The position numbers and the translations under genes were made by a program. 64,000 nt of DNA, from contig CAJNDS010001447.1 of assembly GCA_905221605.1 (NCBI GenBank), positions 141,501 through 205,500 of the forward strand, written 5' to 3'. The notes beneath the pieces are model-generated. The model saw only the letters and a program-made list of their open reading frames with translations. It ran no database searches and was not told the origin of the DNA. Source of the DNA: Symbiodinium natans (taxonomy: Eukaryota; Sar; Dinophyceae; Suessiales; Symbiodiniaceae). The stretch's first letter is position 1; each line of letters begins with the position of its first letter. Shown here one piece after another: positions 39,391 to 50,399 of the stretch.

Positions 39391-41847
39391 AAACCCTAAG
39401 CCTTTAAACCCTAAAGGCCTTAAACCCTCAGAGCAAATTCTAGCAGATGAGGCGCGAAGTCATGATGATGCGGATGCGGTCCTTTCACAAGCCAAGTTTA
39501 CGAGGGCTCATAGCTTACGTAGGGCTTGGAGGATGTAGGGTGTCGAGAGTTAGGCGAATATAAGTTTAGGGTTTAGGGCTAAGGGTTTATATAGGGTATT
39601 TGCCAGTTTCTGTAAGAAATAAGAAGTTGGCACTTGGGATTGCAGAGGGATGTGACTCAAGGTTAACTTTGTTGCTGTCTCGACCCCTACGTATCCCTAA
39701 ACCCTAAACCCTTTGCCGGAAAAAAAACCAACCCCTTAAAGCCCTCAAACCCGAAACCCCAAAATCTCAACCCCAAGCCTGACCGATGCCCGTCAGCCCC
39801 TCCCATCAAGCACGGGACTCGGGTCTGGGGGGCTTAGGGTTTAGGGTTTCGGGTTTAAGTTTAAGGCGTCTTAGAATCTAAAATTCAATTTAGGCTTTGC
39901 GGAGCGGTTCCCCCATCTTCAACACGACCGTGAAAAAACATTAAACAAAAAACAAAACAAAACATGGGAAAACAAAACATCTAGAGCCCACGCAGAATCC
40001 GAACACAGGTACCCTTGGTTCCCTCAGACCCTAGACCCTGTAAAACATTCTGGATCCTCAGAACGACAAGGAATACAAGGAGGGGCCCCCTTACTATAGT
40101 AAGTATACTTAAGGGACTTATGACCGAAGTTAGGATCCTTATAACCCAATTTAGGGCTCTTATAACTCTACTTCTAACTACGGGGCCCCTCCCTGTATAC
40201 CAGAAGGGAGACCAAAGGAGTTTGAGCTAACCCCTCCTGGTAAACGCAAAACCCTATGTAGCCCGTAAAATTGGGCATTCAGGGTTTGTGGGGTCCAGGG
40301 ACCCTGAACCGTTACCCTATAAACCACAACCTAAACCCTAAACCCTAAACCCTAAACCCTAAACCCCAAACCCTGAACGCTCTCTCGCGCCCTTCCTCGC
40401 CTCAACGGGACGGCGGTGGCTCGGTGGGATCTTCTCGGGCGCCCACCTGCGCGCTGGCTACGGAAGCCCTTTGGACTTAGTAAGTCGGGTTTAGGGTTTA
40501 GGGTTTAGGGTTTCGGGATTAGGGCTAGTAAGGGACTATGAGGATTATCTTCGGGTTTTCCGGGGATAGCAAGTAGACTTGCTGAGTCAAAGATCATCTA
40601 AGTAGGGCTTTGTAAGGTTTAGAGTGTAGGACCCTAAACCCTAAACCCTTAGGGGTGGGGCTTGAGGTCTTGGACTGATTGGCAAACAGAAGGCTACGCA
40701 GTCAGGGAGGCAGGATTTAGTGGTCAGGGTAGCGATCTCTGTGCAAAGGTTTCTTCTGGCAAGTAGAGCCCTAAACCCAAACCCTAAACCCTAAAACTCC
40801 TGGTGAGCTTGCGGTGTGCAGCCCACATGAGGTCATTTGCTGTGTACCCGGCCGCTGAACTACCACCTGGAAACCGAAAAAAACTGGCCCTAAACCTAAC
40901 CCTAAACCCTAAATCCTCAACCCTAAACCTCAGCCCTGAACCCTAAAGCTTCTTTGAGGGCCCAGATAACTTTTGCCCCTATCTAAAACCTAAGCCCTAG
41001 GCCCTAACCCGGAAACTCTCATTTGAGATTTAAGGACTTAAGGACTTGACGACTTATAGTGTTTCAGGGTTTCGGATGTAAGGTTCAGGGTTAAGAGTTT
41101 TGGCGGCAAGCTGCCAGTAGCGTCGCAGAGATAAAGCCCAGTGAGGGTCGAGGTTCAAGCTTTTGCAGTTTCGAGTCAAGGGTCCGGCGGGTTTGGTACT
41201 AGCAGTCCTGAATAGGGATTTCAGTACCCCCTATTCCAATCCCTATTATGGACTGTTAGTACAAGGGGAACATCCCAAGTTTAAGGTTTAGGGTTCGGCT
41301 CGTCGGCAGCTGCTGGCTCATCCTACTAGTTAATGAATCTGGCTGCCCACAATAAATAAATAAATACACTAACCTTGTTTTTGCGACTTCCCTACACCCT
41401 AAACCCTAAACCGAAAACCCTAAACCCTAAGCCCTATAACCCTAAACCCTAACCCTGTACCCTAAACCTAACACCAAAACCAGAGGGTTAGGGTCTAGGG
41501 TTTAGGGTCGCACCGCTTTTTTCTACCGCAGACTCCTAGGGAGGGCCCCCCTAAGTGTCGATAACTTCTCTCGCCGAAAAATACCCCTAATTCGAATCTC
41601 AACTCTACTTATTACTACTTTTGTGTGTATATACATATAGTATAACTAGTTGGCTGTAAAGACACCAATTTCAAGCCTAAGGTTTTCCAAGAAATTACTG
41701 CAGAGATTTCTAGCATAAGGAATTCTAAGTACTACAGTACAACTTAGATAGACTCAAGTCTACCGAGGGGCACTCCCTAACCGCGCTGCCCCGCTGGCTT
41801 TCCAGGCGCGGGGGAAACCCGAAGCCCCCGCAGTCAGGGCTTGTGTT
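39391..41847. other. Mosaic with a family A element
   Basis: Unique islands with exon-like plus frames at 39432-39534 (DEARSHDDADAVLSQAKF), 39619-39691, 40379-40483 (both strands open), 40667-40762 (WQTEGYAVREAGFSGQGS) and 41096-41199, all 25-40 codons. Telomeric words at 40330-40375, 40488-40515, 41395-41460. An AT-rich stretch lies at 41600-41760. Confidence 0.4.
40074..40197 (+). mobile_element. TIR family A element, copy 1 (124 bp)
   Basis: TACAAGGAGGGGCCCCC... to ...CGGGGCCCCTCCCTGTA. The internal words TTAGGATCCTTATAACC and TTAGGGCTCTTATAACTC are shared with the copies at 45211 and 60009. No coding capacity, so it is non-autonomous. Confidence 0.88.
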
Positions 41848-41921
41848 CACCCTAAACCCTAAACCCTAAACCCTAAACCCTAAACCCTAAACCCTAAACC
41901 CTAAACCCTAAACCCTAAACA
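41848..41921 (-). repeat. CCCTAAA tract
   Basis: Ten clean repeats. Confidence 0.92.
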
Positions 41922-42356
41922 TCCGAGACACGTCTCAAACCGCTCAGAGGCGTCCACGACTTCCCACCCTTCATCCAGGATGGCGAATCCTGAACCCGAG
42001 CCCATGTATCCCGATGCCTCTGAATTTGGTTTAGGGTTTAGGGTTTAGGGTTAGGGTTTAGGGTTTAGGTTTTAGGTTTTAGGGTTCTCAACCCCCTTTT
42101 GGGGGAAGCCGTGGGGGTGACCGTATGATTCCCCAACGGAAGGGCATTGAGCATGTCAAAGGCCCTAAACCCTCAACCCTAACGCCCTAAGCCTGCAGGC
42201 CCCTTGACCCCTCCAAACCCCTTACACCCGCTAAACCCCCAAAACCCCACATAAACCCCTTAAACGCTTTCAAGCCCTGCAAAAACCCGACAAACCCTAT
42301 AACCACTGCAGCCCTAAAATAGCAGAACTGGGGCGTCGAGACCTGAAAAGACATCC

Positions 42357-42537
42357 CTAAACACTAAACCCTAAACCCTAAACCCCTAAACCCTAAACCC
42401 CTAAACCCCTAAACCCCTAAACCCCTAAACCCCTAAACCCCTAAAACCCTAAACCCTAAAACCCTAAACCCTAAACCCTAAACCCTAAACCCTAAACCCT
42501 AAACCCTAAACCCTAAACCCTAAACCCTAAACCCCAA
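42357..42537 (-). repeat. CCCTAAA tract with an eight-base CCCCTAAA block
   Basis: About seven CCCCTAAA units (42400-42445) sit between 7-base repeats. Confidence 0.93.
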
Positions 42538-44234
42538 CCGCACGAGCCCCAAGGGCCAGCTTGCTCTGTCCTCAAGGGAGTTTACACGGTCCCTGAACAT
42601 GATCCCTTACCTTTATTCAAAGGGTTTAGGGTTTAGGGTTTAGGGTTTCGGGTTTAGGGTTTATGGTTTAGGGTTTAGGGTTTAGGGCTGAATACCCTAG
42701 CCCAAAAAAGCTTCACCGTTTATATATAGTAGGCGTCTTTGTATAGCCAAAAAGCTTAAAGGTTACCTACCCAGCCCCTAGGTTCTATACAGGGTTCTGA
42801 AGTATGGGCCCTTAGGTTTTCTAGGGTGTAGAAGGGGTATATAAGGGTTCCCGACTTCAGGGGCCCATGCCATAACCATAGCTAAATCCAAAACCCAAAA
42901 CCCAAAACCCAAAACCCAAAACCCAAAACCCTAAACCCCAAACCCCAAACCCGAAACCCTAAACCCTAAACCCTAAACCCTAAACCCTAAAACCCAACCC
43001 CTACGGGACCATGCAACTACCCTCAGGCTCTTGCACTCCGCTGGCGCAAAGCGCCCGACTCAGGCATGCTGGGTGTCAGTCTTACCTGGGTTCAAGATTT
43101 AGGGTTTAGGGTTTAGGGTTTAGGATTTAGGGTTTAGGGGGTTAGGGTTTAGGGTTTAGGGTGTAGGGTTTAAGGTTTAGGGTTTAGGGTGTATACGGGT
43201 TTAAGGTTTAGGGATTGGGGATTAGGGGTTTCGGGGTTGCGGGTTCCGGGTCTCGGGATTTGAGGGCCTAGGAGTTCAAGGGATTAGGGATGCAGTCATT
43301 GAGGCCTCACCTCTTGTGGTAGCTACATGGTCCCTTGATATGGCCCCCTGCCTTCCTTGCTTGGGTTTTTACAGGGCATATAAGGGGTATAAAGGGGGTC
43401 CCCATTTTTAAGGGCCCATATTAAGGGACCATGTCGCTAAACCCTAAACCCAGACATGGAAGTATCGTCTTTTTTGGGGTACTGTAGAGGCATCGCTTCG
43501 CCAGTTAACTGCACGATGTTCTCCGGCCAAACCCCAGACCCTGAACCCAAATTCCGAAAGCCAAATCCAAACCCCAAACCCTAAATCCCAAACCCTAAAC
43601 CCTAAACCCTAAACCCTGAACCCTGAACCCTGAACCCCGAACCCAGCCCAAACCTGCCTTTCTGAAGCACGTCAAACTCGCCACCGAGACGCCTGCTGTG
43701 CGACCAGGGAGGGCCATCTGACCCTGAACCCTGAACCCTAAAACCCCAAACCCTAAACCCTAAACCCTAAACCCCAAACCCCAAACCCTAAACCCTGGAG
43801 GGCATCAGAACAAGCCATCCGGAAGGGGAAGTCGGTAGCAAGGCCAGCAAGAGGACCAGGTTTGTGCCAGCTTTGTGCTCAGTGAGGGGTTTGGTAGTTT
43901 AGGGTTTAGGGTTTAGGGTTTAGGGTTTAGGGTTTAGGGTTTAGGGTTTAGGGTTTCATTAGGGCTTGGTAGGAGTTTAGGAGTGGAGCTCAGGGCTGAC
44001 GTTCGAACTTAGGAGTTTAGGGTTTAGGGCTGAGGGGTTTGGGAGTTTAGGGTTTAGGGTTTAGGGTTTAGGGTTTAGGGTTGGGGTTTGGGGGATTTTT
44101 GGGCGACTAAGGGCCTGGGGGGTTTAAGGTGAGGTTCGGGCTTGTTGTCAAAGGCTACCTCAGCAACGCACCTAGACCCTGAACCCTTCTCAACACCCTA
44201 AACCCGAAACCCTTATCAAAACCATAAACCCCAG
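42538..44234. other. Mosaic with TIR family H and short islands
   Basis: Telomeric words at 42622-42690, 42885-42990 (CCCAAAA block), 43098-43195, 43560-43635, 43735-43795 and 43897-44095. Family H-like fragments at about 42789-42875. Exon-like islands: 42547-42623 (+), 43027-43072 (+), 43450-43535 (-, two frames), 43647-43721 (+, PKPAFLKHVKLATETPAVRP), 43800-43861 (+). All are short. Confidence 0.4.
43327..43436. mobile_element. TIR family H element
   Basis: ACATGGTCCCTTGATATGGC and the complement of GCCCATATTAAGGGACCATGT are inverted repeats. Related elements lie at 46722-46850 and 48636-48765. Confidence 0.65.
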
Positions 44235-44364
44235 GTTGTGGGTCCTATCACGGGCGCAGCAGCTAAAAAAAATCTGGGCTGGCCGCTGGTTGCTTCATGA
44301 TCCGGGCGCTATTGGCCAGAGTCCGTCTCGTCAGCATCACGGACGCGCAGACAGGCACGGAACC
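44235..44364 (+). CDS. Candidate exon, basic
   Basis: After CCCCAG|G a frame stays open for about 43 codons to the edge of a telomeric tract (LSRAQQLKKIWAGRWLLHDP). The overlapping frame is also partly open. Confidence 0.33.
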
Positions 44365-44413
44365 ATAAAGCCTAAACCCTAAACCCTAAACCCTAAACCC
44401 TAAACCCTAAACC

Positions 44414-44506
44414 CTAAAGGCGGATGGATGCCTGAAGGCACTCCCGCAGCCACTCCACTGGAGCATAGGCACCATAGCCCCAGACTTGAAAGGCTGCGGG
44501 CTCTTC
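44414..44506 (-). CDS. Candidate last exon
   Basis: It follows a strong CCCTTGCAG|G acceptor and reads EEPAAFQVWGYGAYAPVEWL then RECLQASIRL before TAG, the stop lying in the first TTTAG of a telomeric tract. The aromatic pattern and codon use look genuinely coding; no family is recognised. Confidence 0.42.
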   Translation of the reverse strand, partial: EEPAAFQVWGYGAYAPVEWLRECLQASIRL

Positions 44507-44746
44507 CTGCAAGGGCACCGGGTGTGGGCGTTAACCTGAAGTCAACCCTAAACCCCCTAAACCCTAAACCCTAAACCCTAAACCCTAAACCCTAAACCCT
44601 AGACCTGAAGCCCCAAAGCTTGTATGCCGAAGCCCTAGAAGGGAACAGGTGTGGGCTTAGGGTTTAGGGTTTAGGGTTGAGGGTTTAGGGTTTAGGGCTT
44701 AGGGTTCAGGGTTGAGGACCTTTTCAGGTTGAGGGTTTCAGCGAAG

Positions 44747-44812
44747 TTCAAGCTGTTGCTCGCAAACGTGTGGCCGCTCCGTTACCTGCTTAACAAGGGC
44801 ACCCTGTTTTGG
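44747..44812 (+). CDS. Candidate exon
   Basis: Twenty-two codons between CAGCGAAG and TTTTGG|GTATAG (FKLLLANVWPLRYLLNKGTL), apolar and helical. Followed by TTTAGGG words and a family D-like element. Confidence 0.33.
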
Positions 44813-44924
44813 GTATAGGGTTTTGGGTTTAGGGTTTTGGGTTTAGGGTTTAGGGTTTAGGGTTTTGGGTTTGGGGTTTCGGGTTTGGGGTTTGGGGTTT
44901 GGGTTTTAGGGTTTGGAGTTTAGG

Positions 44925-45400
44925 ATTGGTTCCTCTATGAGGGAACCCAAAACCAAAAAAGGGGGCAAAAGGGGCACCAATGGGCTACTAAGGCAATGCA
45001 GCTGATGGCGCCCGCCTCAAGAGAGCTGCGACCTCCAACCAGGGTCGGTTACCGTCCTCCGGCCGGGTACTTGGAGGATCGGGACACCTAGTAAGTAGGG
45101 TTCTTAAGTACCATAATTTGGGGGGGTTAGGAGCGATTATATGTATACTTACCTTACTTACAAGCCACTTACGAAGTCCCCTGATCCTTCAAGTAGTTGG
45201 CCTGAGCAATTACAAGGAGGGGCCCCCTTACTATAGTAACTATACTTAAGGGACTTCTAACCCAAGTTAGGATCCTTATAACTCAATTTAGGGCTCTTAT
45301 AACTCTACTTATAACTAGGGGGCCCCTCCTTGTAGGGTAGTTCTATGAATTAGGGTTCCTTTTCGGGTGCCGATCCGATTTAGACAACTACACATTCGGC
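44925..45400. mobile_element. Stack of four TIR elements around a short island
   Basis: In order: family D-like (44925-44999), an island 45002-45066 (21 codons on +, DGARLKRAATSNQGRLPSSG), a family F-like element (45067-45194, ACTTGGAGGATCGGG... to ...CCTGATCCTTCAAGT), family A copy 2 (45211-45334), and a family G end (45335-45400). The near-contiguity suggests a preferred insertion zone. Confidence 0.6.
45211..45334 (+). mobile_element. TIR family A element, copy 2 (124 bp)
   Basis: TACAAGGAGGGGCCCCC... to ...GGGGGCCCCTCCTTGTA. Same length as the other two copies, with a handful of substitutions. Confidence 0.9.
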
Positions 45401-45774
45401 TCGCGTGTAACGGGTTCGGGCTTAGGGCTTAGGGTGTATAGGGTATAGGGTATAGGGTTTAGGGTTTAGGGATGTAGGGCAGGCTTTGTTGTGATGTTCT
45501 TCGGTGTGATAGGTGGTGTTTGGAAACGATGGTTATTGCTTGTTGGTGGTGTTAGGCGGTGAGCAATGAAGACGAACCACGTTCAACTGTCTTGAGCACA
45601 TAAAAGGTAAACGAAATATTACGATCGTGGTTTACTACTCTAAATTGTGTCTTTAAAGGTGGTCGACTCTCGACTATTTTCGTGTCTTTACACCACTACT
45701 CCTCCAAAACCGCAAAACGGGCAAACTAGTGTAGCGTTATTTCGCGTGTGACAGCTTGATTCACGGGTGGTGAA
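45401..45774. other. Unique DNA, nothing recognised
   Basis: Short TTTAGGG and GGGTATA words at 45425-45472, then unique DNA without a convincing frame. Confidence 0.5.
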
Positions 45775-45862
45775 AGCCAGAGGCGTGGGCGACGCACCTC
45801 GCTGCCCGCACGATACAACATCCTCGAATGAGGAGCCATCAGTCGCCACAAGGATCGCGACC
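45775..45862 (-). CDS. Candidate exon after a telomeric TTTAG|G
   Basis: The minus frame starts at a TTTAG|GG boundary and reads VAILVATDGSSFEDVVSCGQ then RGASPTPLAFTT before a CCC|GTGAAT donor-like site. It is open about 45 codons in all. Confidence 0.36.
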
Positions 45863-45927
45863 CTAAACCCCAAACCCCAAACCCTAAAGCCTAAACCCTA
45901 GAGCCTAAACCCTAAACCCTAAACCCT

Positions 45928-46080
45928 AAACCCATCGCGCCAGCGGTTGCCAGGGCACGGCAGAGGTCGGAAGCGACCTCATCACGGAAGCCGCCGGCTT
46001 GAGAGAGCGAGCAAAGAGCCTCTCACTGGCACCGTCAGTCGGAGGTAGGAGTCCCTTCCGAAGTGGCGCAGTGACCGGAG
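45928..46080 (-). CDS. Open frame of 51 codons
   Basis: Open between two telomeric tracts (DGASERLFARSLKPAASVMR). No AG is found in the expected acceptor position and the plus strand is partly open, so the strand is uncertain. Confidence 0.28.
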
Positions 46081-46184
46081 GTTTAGGGTTTTAGGGTTTT
46101 AGGGTTTTAGGGTTTTAGGGTTTTAGGGTTTTAGGGTTTTAGGGTTTTAGGGTTTAGGGTTTAGGGTTTAGGGTTTAGGGTTCA
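46081..46184 (+). repeat. TTTTAGGG eight-base array
   Basis: Nine GGGTTTTA units followed by four TTTAGGG. Confidence 0.93.
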
Positions 46185-46499
46185 GGGGTGAGGGGACTTT
46201 GCGTCCACAAGCACAGCAAGCAGCGGGGTCCTCTGAAGCGAGGGTACGGCACTCAACTTATGGTGCAACAAGCTACCCCCCCCCCCCCCCCCGATGCAGA
46301 GGCGGCACGATTCTAGGCCAAGCTCCCTAACCCTAAACCCTAAACCCTGAACCCCAAGGATATCACTAGGGTTCTGAGGGTTCTTAGGGTTCTTGGCCTT
46401 GGGGTTTTTAGGGGTCTTGGGGTTCGGCTCTTAGGGTTCTTGGGGCGGTTGGGGCTCTCAGGGTTCTCACGGTTTAGGGTGCTTCGGGTTGAGATCCTG

Positions 46500-46625
46500 G
46501 GGGTTTAGGGTTTAGGCTTTGGGTTTAGGGTTTAGGGTTTAGGGTTTAGGGTTTAGGGTTTAGGGTTTAGGGTTTAGGGTTTAGGGTTTAGGGTTTAGGG
46601 TTAGGGTTTAGGGTTTAGGGTTTAG
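46500..46625 (+). repeat. TTTAGGG tract
   Basis: About 16 repeats. Confidence 0.93.
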
Positions 46626-47942
46626 GGGATTCGGGCTCTTAAGCTAGATACCCACCCTCTACGAGAGTGGGAGCTTCGGCTTCCTCAAGAAAAAGAAACA
46701 TTATTTAACAAAAAAGGGGGCCCGAAGTATGAGCCCTTCATTTGGGTCCCCTGACAAAAGTATACACTTTACATAAGAAGGGCCCATACTTCGGATCCCT
46801 TTTAAATCCCTTTAAACAAGGATAAGGGACCATACTAAGGGCCCATGGTTCCAACCTTAGACAATACTAGACCCAAGAGAAACTAGGAACAAAAAGCGTG
46901 CCCCGTTTTTGGGCATACAGGTGCTTAGAGGGAACCTAAACATGGAAAGTAGGGAAGACGGCCCTACTCTGGGTCCTAAAATATCGCTTTGGGGTGCTGG
47001 TTCGGGGCGTAAGCTTTCCGTTCCACAAAGCCCTGTGATACCACGTTAAGTTTACAGCTTACCTGTGGCGACTCAGGCCCTTTTAACCCTACTAACCCCA
47101 TTAACCCTATTAACCCTATCAACCCTACTAACCCTGTTAACCCTAAACCCTGGACCCTAAATCCAAAAACTCAAACCCCAAACCCTGTGACTATTAACTC
47201 TACGAACCCGATTAACCCCATTAACCCTATTAAGCCTAATTAACCCTATTAAGCCCCAAACCCCAAACCCCTAAAACACCTAAACCCCTTAAACCCCTAA
47301 TTAAACCCCGAATCCCTAAACCCCTAAACCCTAAACCCCTGAACCCAAAAAAAACCTTAATACGCCAGCCCTAAACCCTAAACCGTGAACCCTAAACCCT
47401 AAACCCTAAACCCTAAAACCTAAACCCGAAACCCCAAACCAAGGCAAGACACTGGGCACTGGGAAACCCGAGCCTGGCCACCCTCTTGTGGAGGGGACAG
47501 CGCCGATCGGAGATCTGCACAAAGCCAGTAGAAGAGGAGGCCTCAAGGGTTTAGGGTTTAGGGTCCAGGGCTTAGGGTTTAGGGTTTAGGGTTTTAGAGA
47601 CTAGGGCTTAGGGTTTAGGGTTTTAGAGATTACGGCTTCGGGTTTAGGGTTTAGAGGTTAGAATCACAGGATGTGGTAGGGTGTGGTAGGGTGTGGGGCC
47701 CGTGGGGTTTTGGATTGAGGCGTACAAGGTTTGTAGTCAGGTTAGGCTCAAAAAAATGGTACTTATGGTTAAATTAGGATGAGCTGAGGCTGGCCTGTAG
47801 GCTGTGATGGCTTGATTCGAGTTCGAACGGGTTTAGGGTTTAGGGTTTAGGGTTAAGGGTTTAGGGTTTAGGGTGAAGAAGTGCTCTGGAACTGTGGTGG
47901 CTCTAGTCTAGTGACTAGTGACTAGCGAATTTGGTGACTTAC
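46626..47942. other. Mosaic with family H and E elements
   Basis: Family H 46722-46850, then family E 46862-46978. 47085-47420 is a C-rich degenerate field (TTAACCCTA and CCCTAAA words). Exon-like islands: 46978-47031 (-, GFVERKAYAPNQHPKAIF), 47438-47546 (+, two frames), 47765-47830 (-). Confidence 0.4.
46862..46978 (+). mobile_element. TIR family E copy
   Basis: CTAGACCCAAGAGAAACTAG at the left and CTACTCTGGGTCCT at the right are inverted relatives, the clearest full-length pair of the family. Confidence 0.65.
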
Positions 47943-48037
47943 TACGACAAAAGGTGATCGCGAGTTATCCTCCTGCAGCACAGCACCAGCTTTCCGTCTT
48001 TTGTCTCCAGACCATGTGATGTTGCCGTCGCAATTTT
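47943..48037 (-). CDS. Candidate exon of a minus-strand Cys-rich protein
   Basis: Thirty-one codons run from ATAAG to a GTA|GTAAGT donor (NITWSGDKRRKAGAVLQEDN). It is phase-compatible with neighbouring minus-strand candidates. Function is unknown. Confidence 0.36.
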
Positions 48038-48104
48038 CTTATGGAGTCTTAGGGCCCAAGACCAAATCCAGCTTTATGAAGGCCAAAGTCCTGAACTTGT
48101 TAAC

Positions 48105-48157
48105 TTGTTGTCGCCGTGCGCACCTTTTCTTTTCCCGCACCCTGTTCGGTAGGTGGG
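48105..48157 (-). CDS. Candidate exon of the same gene
   Basis: After ACCCTCAG it reads PTYRTGCGKRKGAHGDN and ends at AA|GTTAAC. Its Cys and His would extend the CxxC motif of the 48205 exon into a possible zinc-binding unit. Confidence 0.33.
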
Positions 48158-48204
48158 CTGAGGGTGTCAGAGCTTTGCGTAAACCCACATTTCATCACTA
48201 ATCA

Positions 48205-48408
48205 CTAACTTGACACTCCACGAATCGACGTTCCACGCCAAAGACAAGAATGACAAGAATCCGAGCTCTTGCGGCCACAGCGGGCACAGATCAATACCGT
48301 GGTCTTCTTAATCTTGCGGCGGACCTGCGGGTCCTCCTGAGACGGCGGCTCCGGGGCATCCGTCGCGAGCTCCCACTTCACACCACCAACGGCAGGCGGA
48401 GGCGACAT
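48205..48408 (-). CDS. Candidate first coding exon with a CxxC motif
   Basis: The ATG follows GTGACTCAG|C. The product (PPPAVGGVKWELATD, then RRKIKKTTVLICARCGRKSSD) has GC-rich third positions, a basic stretch and CARC, resembling the start of a zinc ribbon. The last codons before TAA are probably intronic. No named family can be assigned. Confidence 0.4.
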   Translation of the reverse strand: MSPPPAVGGVKWELATDAPEPPSQEDPQVRRKIKKTTVLICARCGRKSSDSCHSCLWRGTSIRGVSS

Positions 48409-48469
48409 GCTGAGTCACGCTCGGCCAGTCTTTGTCCAGCGCCCGCCGCACGATCATGGGGTCCACGGT

Positions 48470-48519
48470 TTAGGGTTTAGGGTTTAGGGTTTAGGGTTTA
48501 GGGTTTAGGGTTTAGGGTT
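48470..48519 (+). repeat. TTTAGGG tract
   Basis: Seven clean repeats. Confidence 0.9.
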
Positions 48520-49459
48520 TGTTTGTCGTCAATGATCACAACCGGGTACATGAACATTTCGCACGACATGGCCCCTGTTCGACTTGAATCCCATCTGCGA
48601 ATTCCCACACCCCGTCAGCTCAGTCAATCTAATGGTAGTTACAAGGTCCGACATGGGCCCTTAAAAGGTGGCCGCTTTATTTACCCCTTATATATACACT
48701 CTACAAATTAAGGGCCCGTACATCAGAACCCGTCAAAGGAGGCTAGGGACCATGTTCAGGGCCCATGTAAGTACCCTTTAAGTCACGGGACCCCAAAAAC
48801 CGAAACCCTAAAACCCCCCTCAGCCCCAAACCCCAATCCCTGAACCCTAAACCCTAAACCCTAAACCCCCAGCCCTGAAGAGCAGAAGCCGGGGCCCACG
48901 CGCAACTGAGCCGAGCTGTGCTGGGAGTCGCGTGCGTTCGCGAGAAACCTTCGGAACCACGTGGCAGGCGGTCTAAGTTTAGGGCTTAGGGCTTAGGGCT
49001 TAGGGTTTAGGGTTCAGGGTTGAGGGTTTAAGGTTGAGGGTTTAGGGTGAAGAGTCTAGGGTTAAGGGTTAGGGTTGAGGGATGACCATATGAAGAGACG
49101 ACTTGTTTGGTGAACCCGGAGCCCGAAGTCCCAAACCCTCAACCGCAAAGGTTCACTAGACCCGAGAGTCGCCTAGGAAGAAAGAGCCGTACGTTCTGCA
49201 TTAAAGGCTTATAAGGGAATCTAAACCCAAAAAAAGGGGAGGACGGCTTTCTCTGGGTCCTAGTTGCGGGCAAGCCTAAAACCTAACTACTTTGCCTGCC
49301 AAAAAGGGCTGAAAGGTCAGAGGTTGACGAGGTTCAGGGCGCCTGCAAACCCCAAACCCCAAACCCTAAAACCTAAACCCTAAACCCGTTGCACGTGGTC
49401 TGGCCCCCCATGTAAGCAGCTAAGGCCTAAACCACCTAGCCCTCAGTCCCTACAAGTAG
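48520..49459. other. Mosaic with family H and E elements
   Basis: 48520-48633 is open on both strands. Family H at 48636-48765. CCCTAAA words at 48838-48868, TTTAGGG words at 48975-49080, family E at 49150-49262. Short islands at 48881-48976 (+), 49080-49109 (+) and 49291-49342 (-). Confidence 0.4.
49150..49262 (+). mobile_element. TIR family E copy
   Basis: CTAGACCCGAGAG at the left and TCTCTGGGTCCTAG at the right. Confidence 0.6.
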
Positions 49460-49629
49460 GGGACCCCTCGTTCGAAGCTAATGTGTTGATGATGTCTTGT
49501 CATGTAAAGAAAAAGATGAAACCTTGCAATTTCTTGGTGTTGTGGGAATCCCAAGGCGGGTGGGCATATTTCCGGTACACGAACACGACTGCTGGCCTAG
49601 TGAATGCTTGGACTTGGGATGCTGAACCC
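49460..49629 (+). CDS. Candidate exon, 56 codons
   Basis: Open from CAAGTAG|GG to the edge of a telomeric tract. It contains HVKKKMKPCNFLVLWESQGG then WAYFRYTNTTAGLVNAWTWD. The hydrophobic/aromatic pattern is protein-like. One of the longer uninterrupted islands. Family unknown. Confidence 0.42.
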
Positions 49630-49775
49630 TAAACCCTAAACCCTACGCCCCAAACCCTAATCCCTAAACCCTAAACCCTACGCCCCAAACCCTAAACCCT
49701 AAACCCTAACCCTAAACCCTAAACCCTAAACCCTAAACCCTAAACCCTAAACCCTAAACCCTAAACCCTAAACCC
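49630..49775 (-). repeat. CCCTAAA tract
   Basis: About 20 repeats with two CCCTACGCCCCAAA interruptions at regular spacing, indicating duplication of a block. Confidence 0.92.
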
Positions 49776-50320
49776 TTGTCACTGAACTCATGGAGGACCT
49801 CCTGGTCCGGATTTGGAAGTCTTCGAGTAGATCCCAAGCCTGAAGGCCGTAGGGTTTGGGGCTTGTAGGGTTTAGGGTTTAGGGTTTAGGGTCTAGGGTC
49901 TAGGGTTTAGGGTTTAGGGTTTAGGGTTTAGGGTTTAGGGTTTAGGGATGAAAACCTTAGGCTCTAGGGTTTCGGGTTGAAGTGAGTCTCAAGGGACTAA
50001 AAAGGAGGGACCCTTACATGGTTAGTGTACCTAGACACTACTCAGATATATGGGGACTATACAAATAAAGTGCATGGTTATAGGGGTTTCGGTTTAGGGT
50101 TTAGGGTTTAGGGTTCTATAAGGTCCCTTCTAACGGGTTCCTCCTCAAACCCCTTAAGAGTTGCTCCAGCTTCCGGACACCTAGGGGGCGACCCCTATGG
50201 GCTTCCTAAGCTAAGCGTCTGGGGTTTGGGGTTTCTCGGGCGGTTCCTCGAGAAGGTTCTGGTTCGCAGGGATTTTTCACAGATTACCCCTAAACTTCCA
50301 TTCTAGGGCTCTTTTGGGGG
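49776..50320. other. Mosaic, no supported gene
   Basis: 49776-49845 has a plus frame of about 25 codons (LMEDLLVRIWKSSSRS). TTTAGGG words at 49868-49945. Minus frames at 50116-50205 and 50237-50302 are exon-like. Confidence 0.4.
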
Positions 50321-50399
50321 TTTAGGGTTTAGGGTTTAGGGTTTAGGGTTTAGGGTTTAGGGTTTAGGGTTTAGGGTTTAGGGTTTAGGGTTTAGGGTC
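50321..50399 (+). repeat. TTTAGGG tract
   Basis: Eleven clean repeats. Confidence 0.93.
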
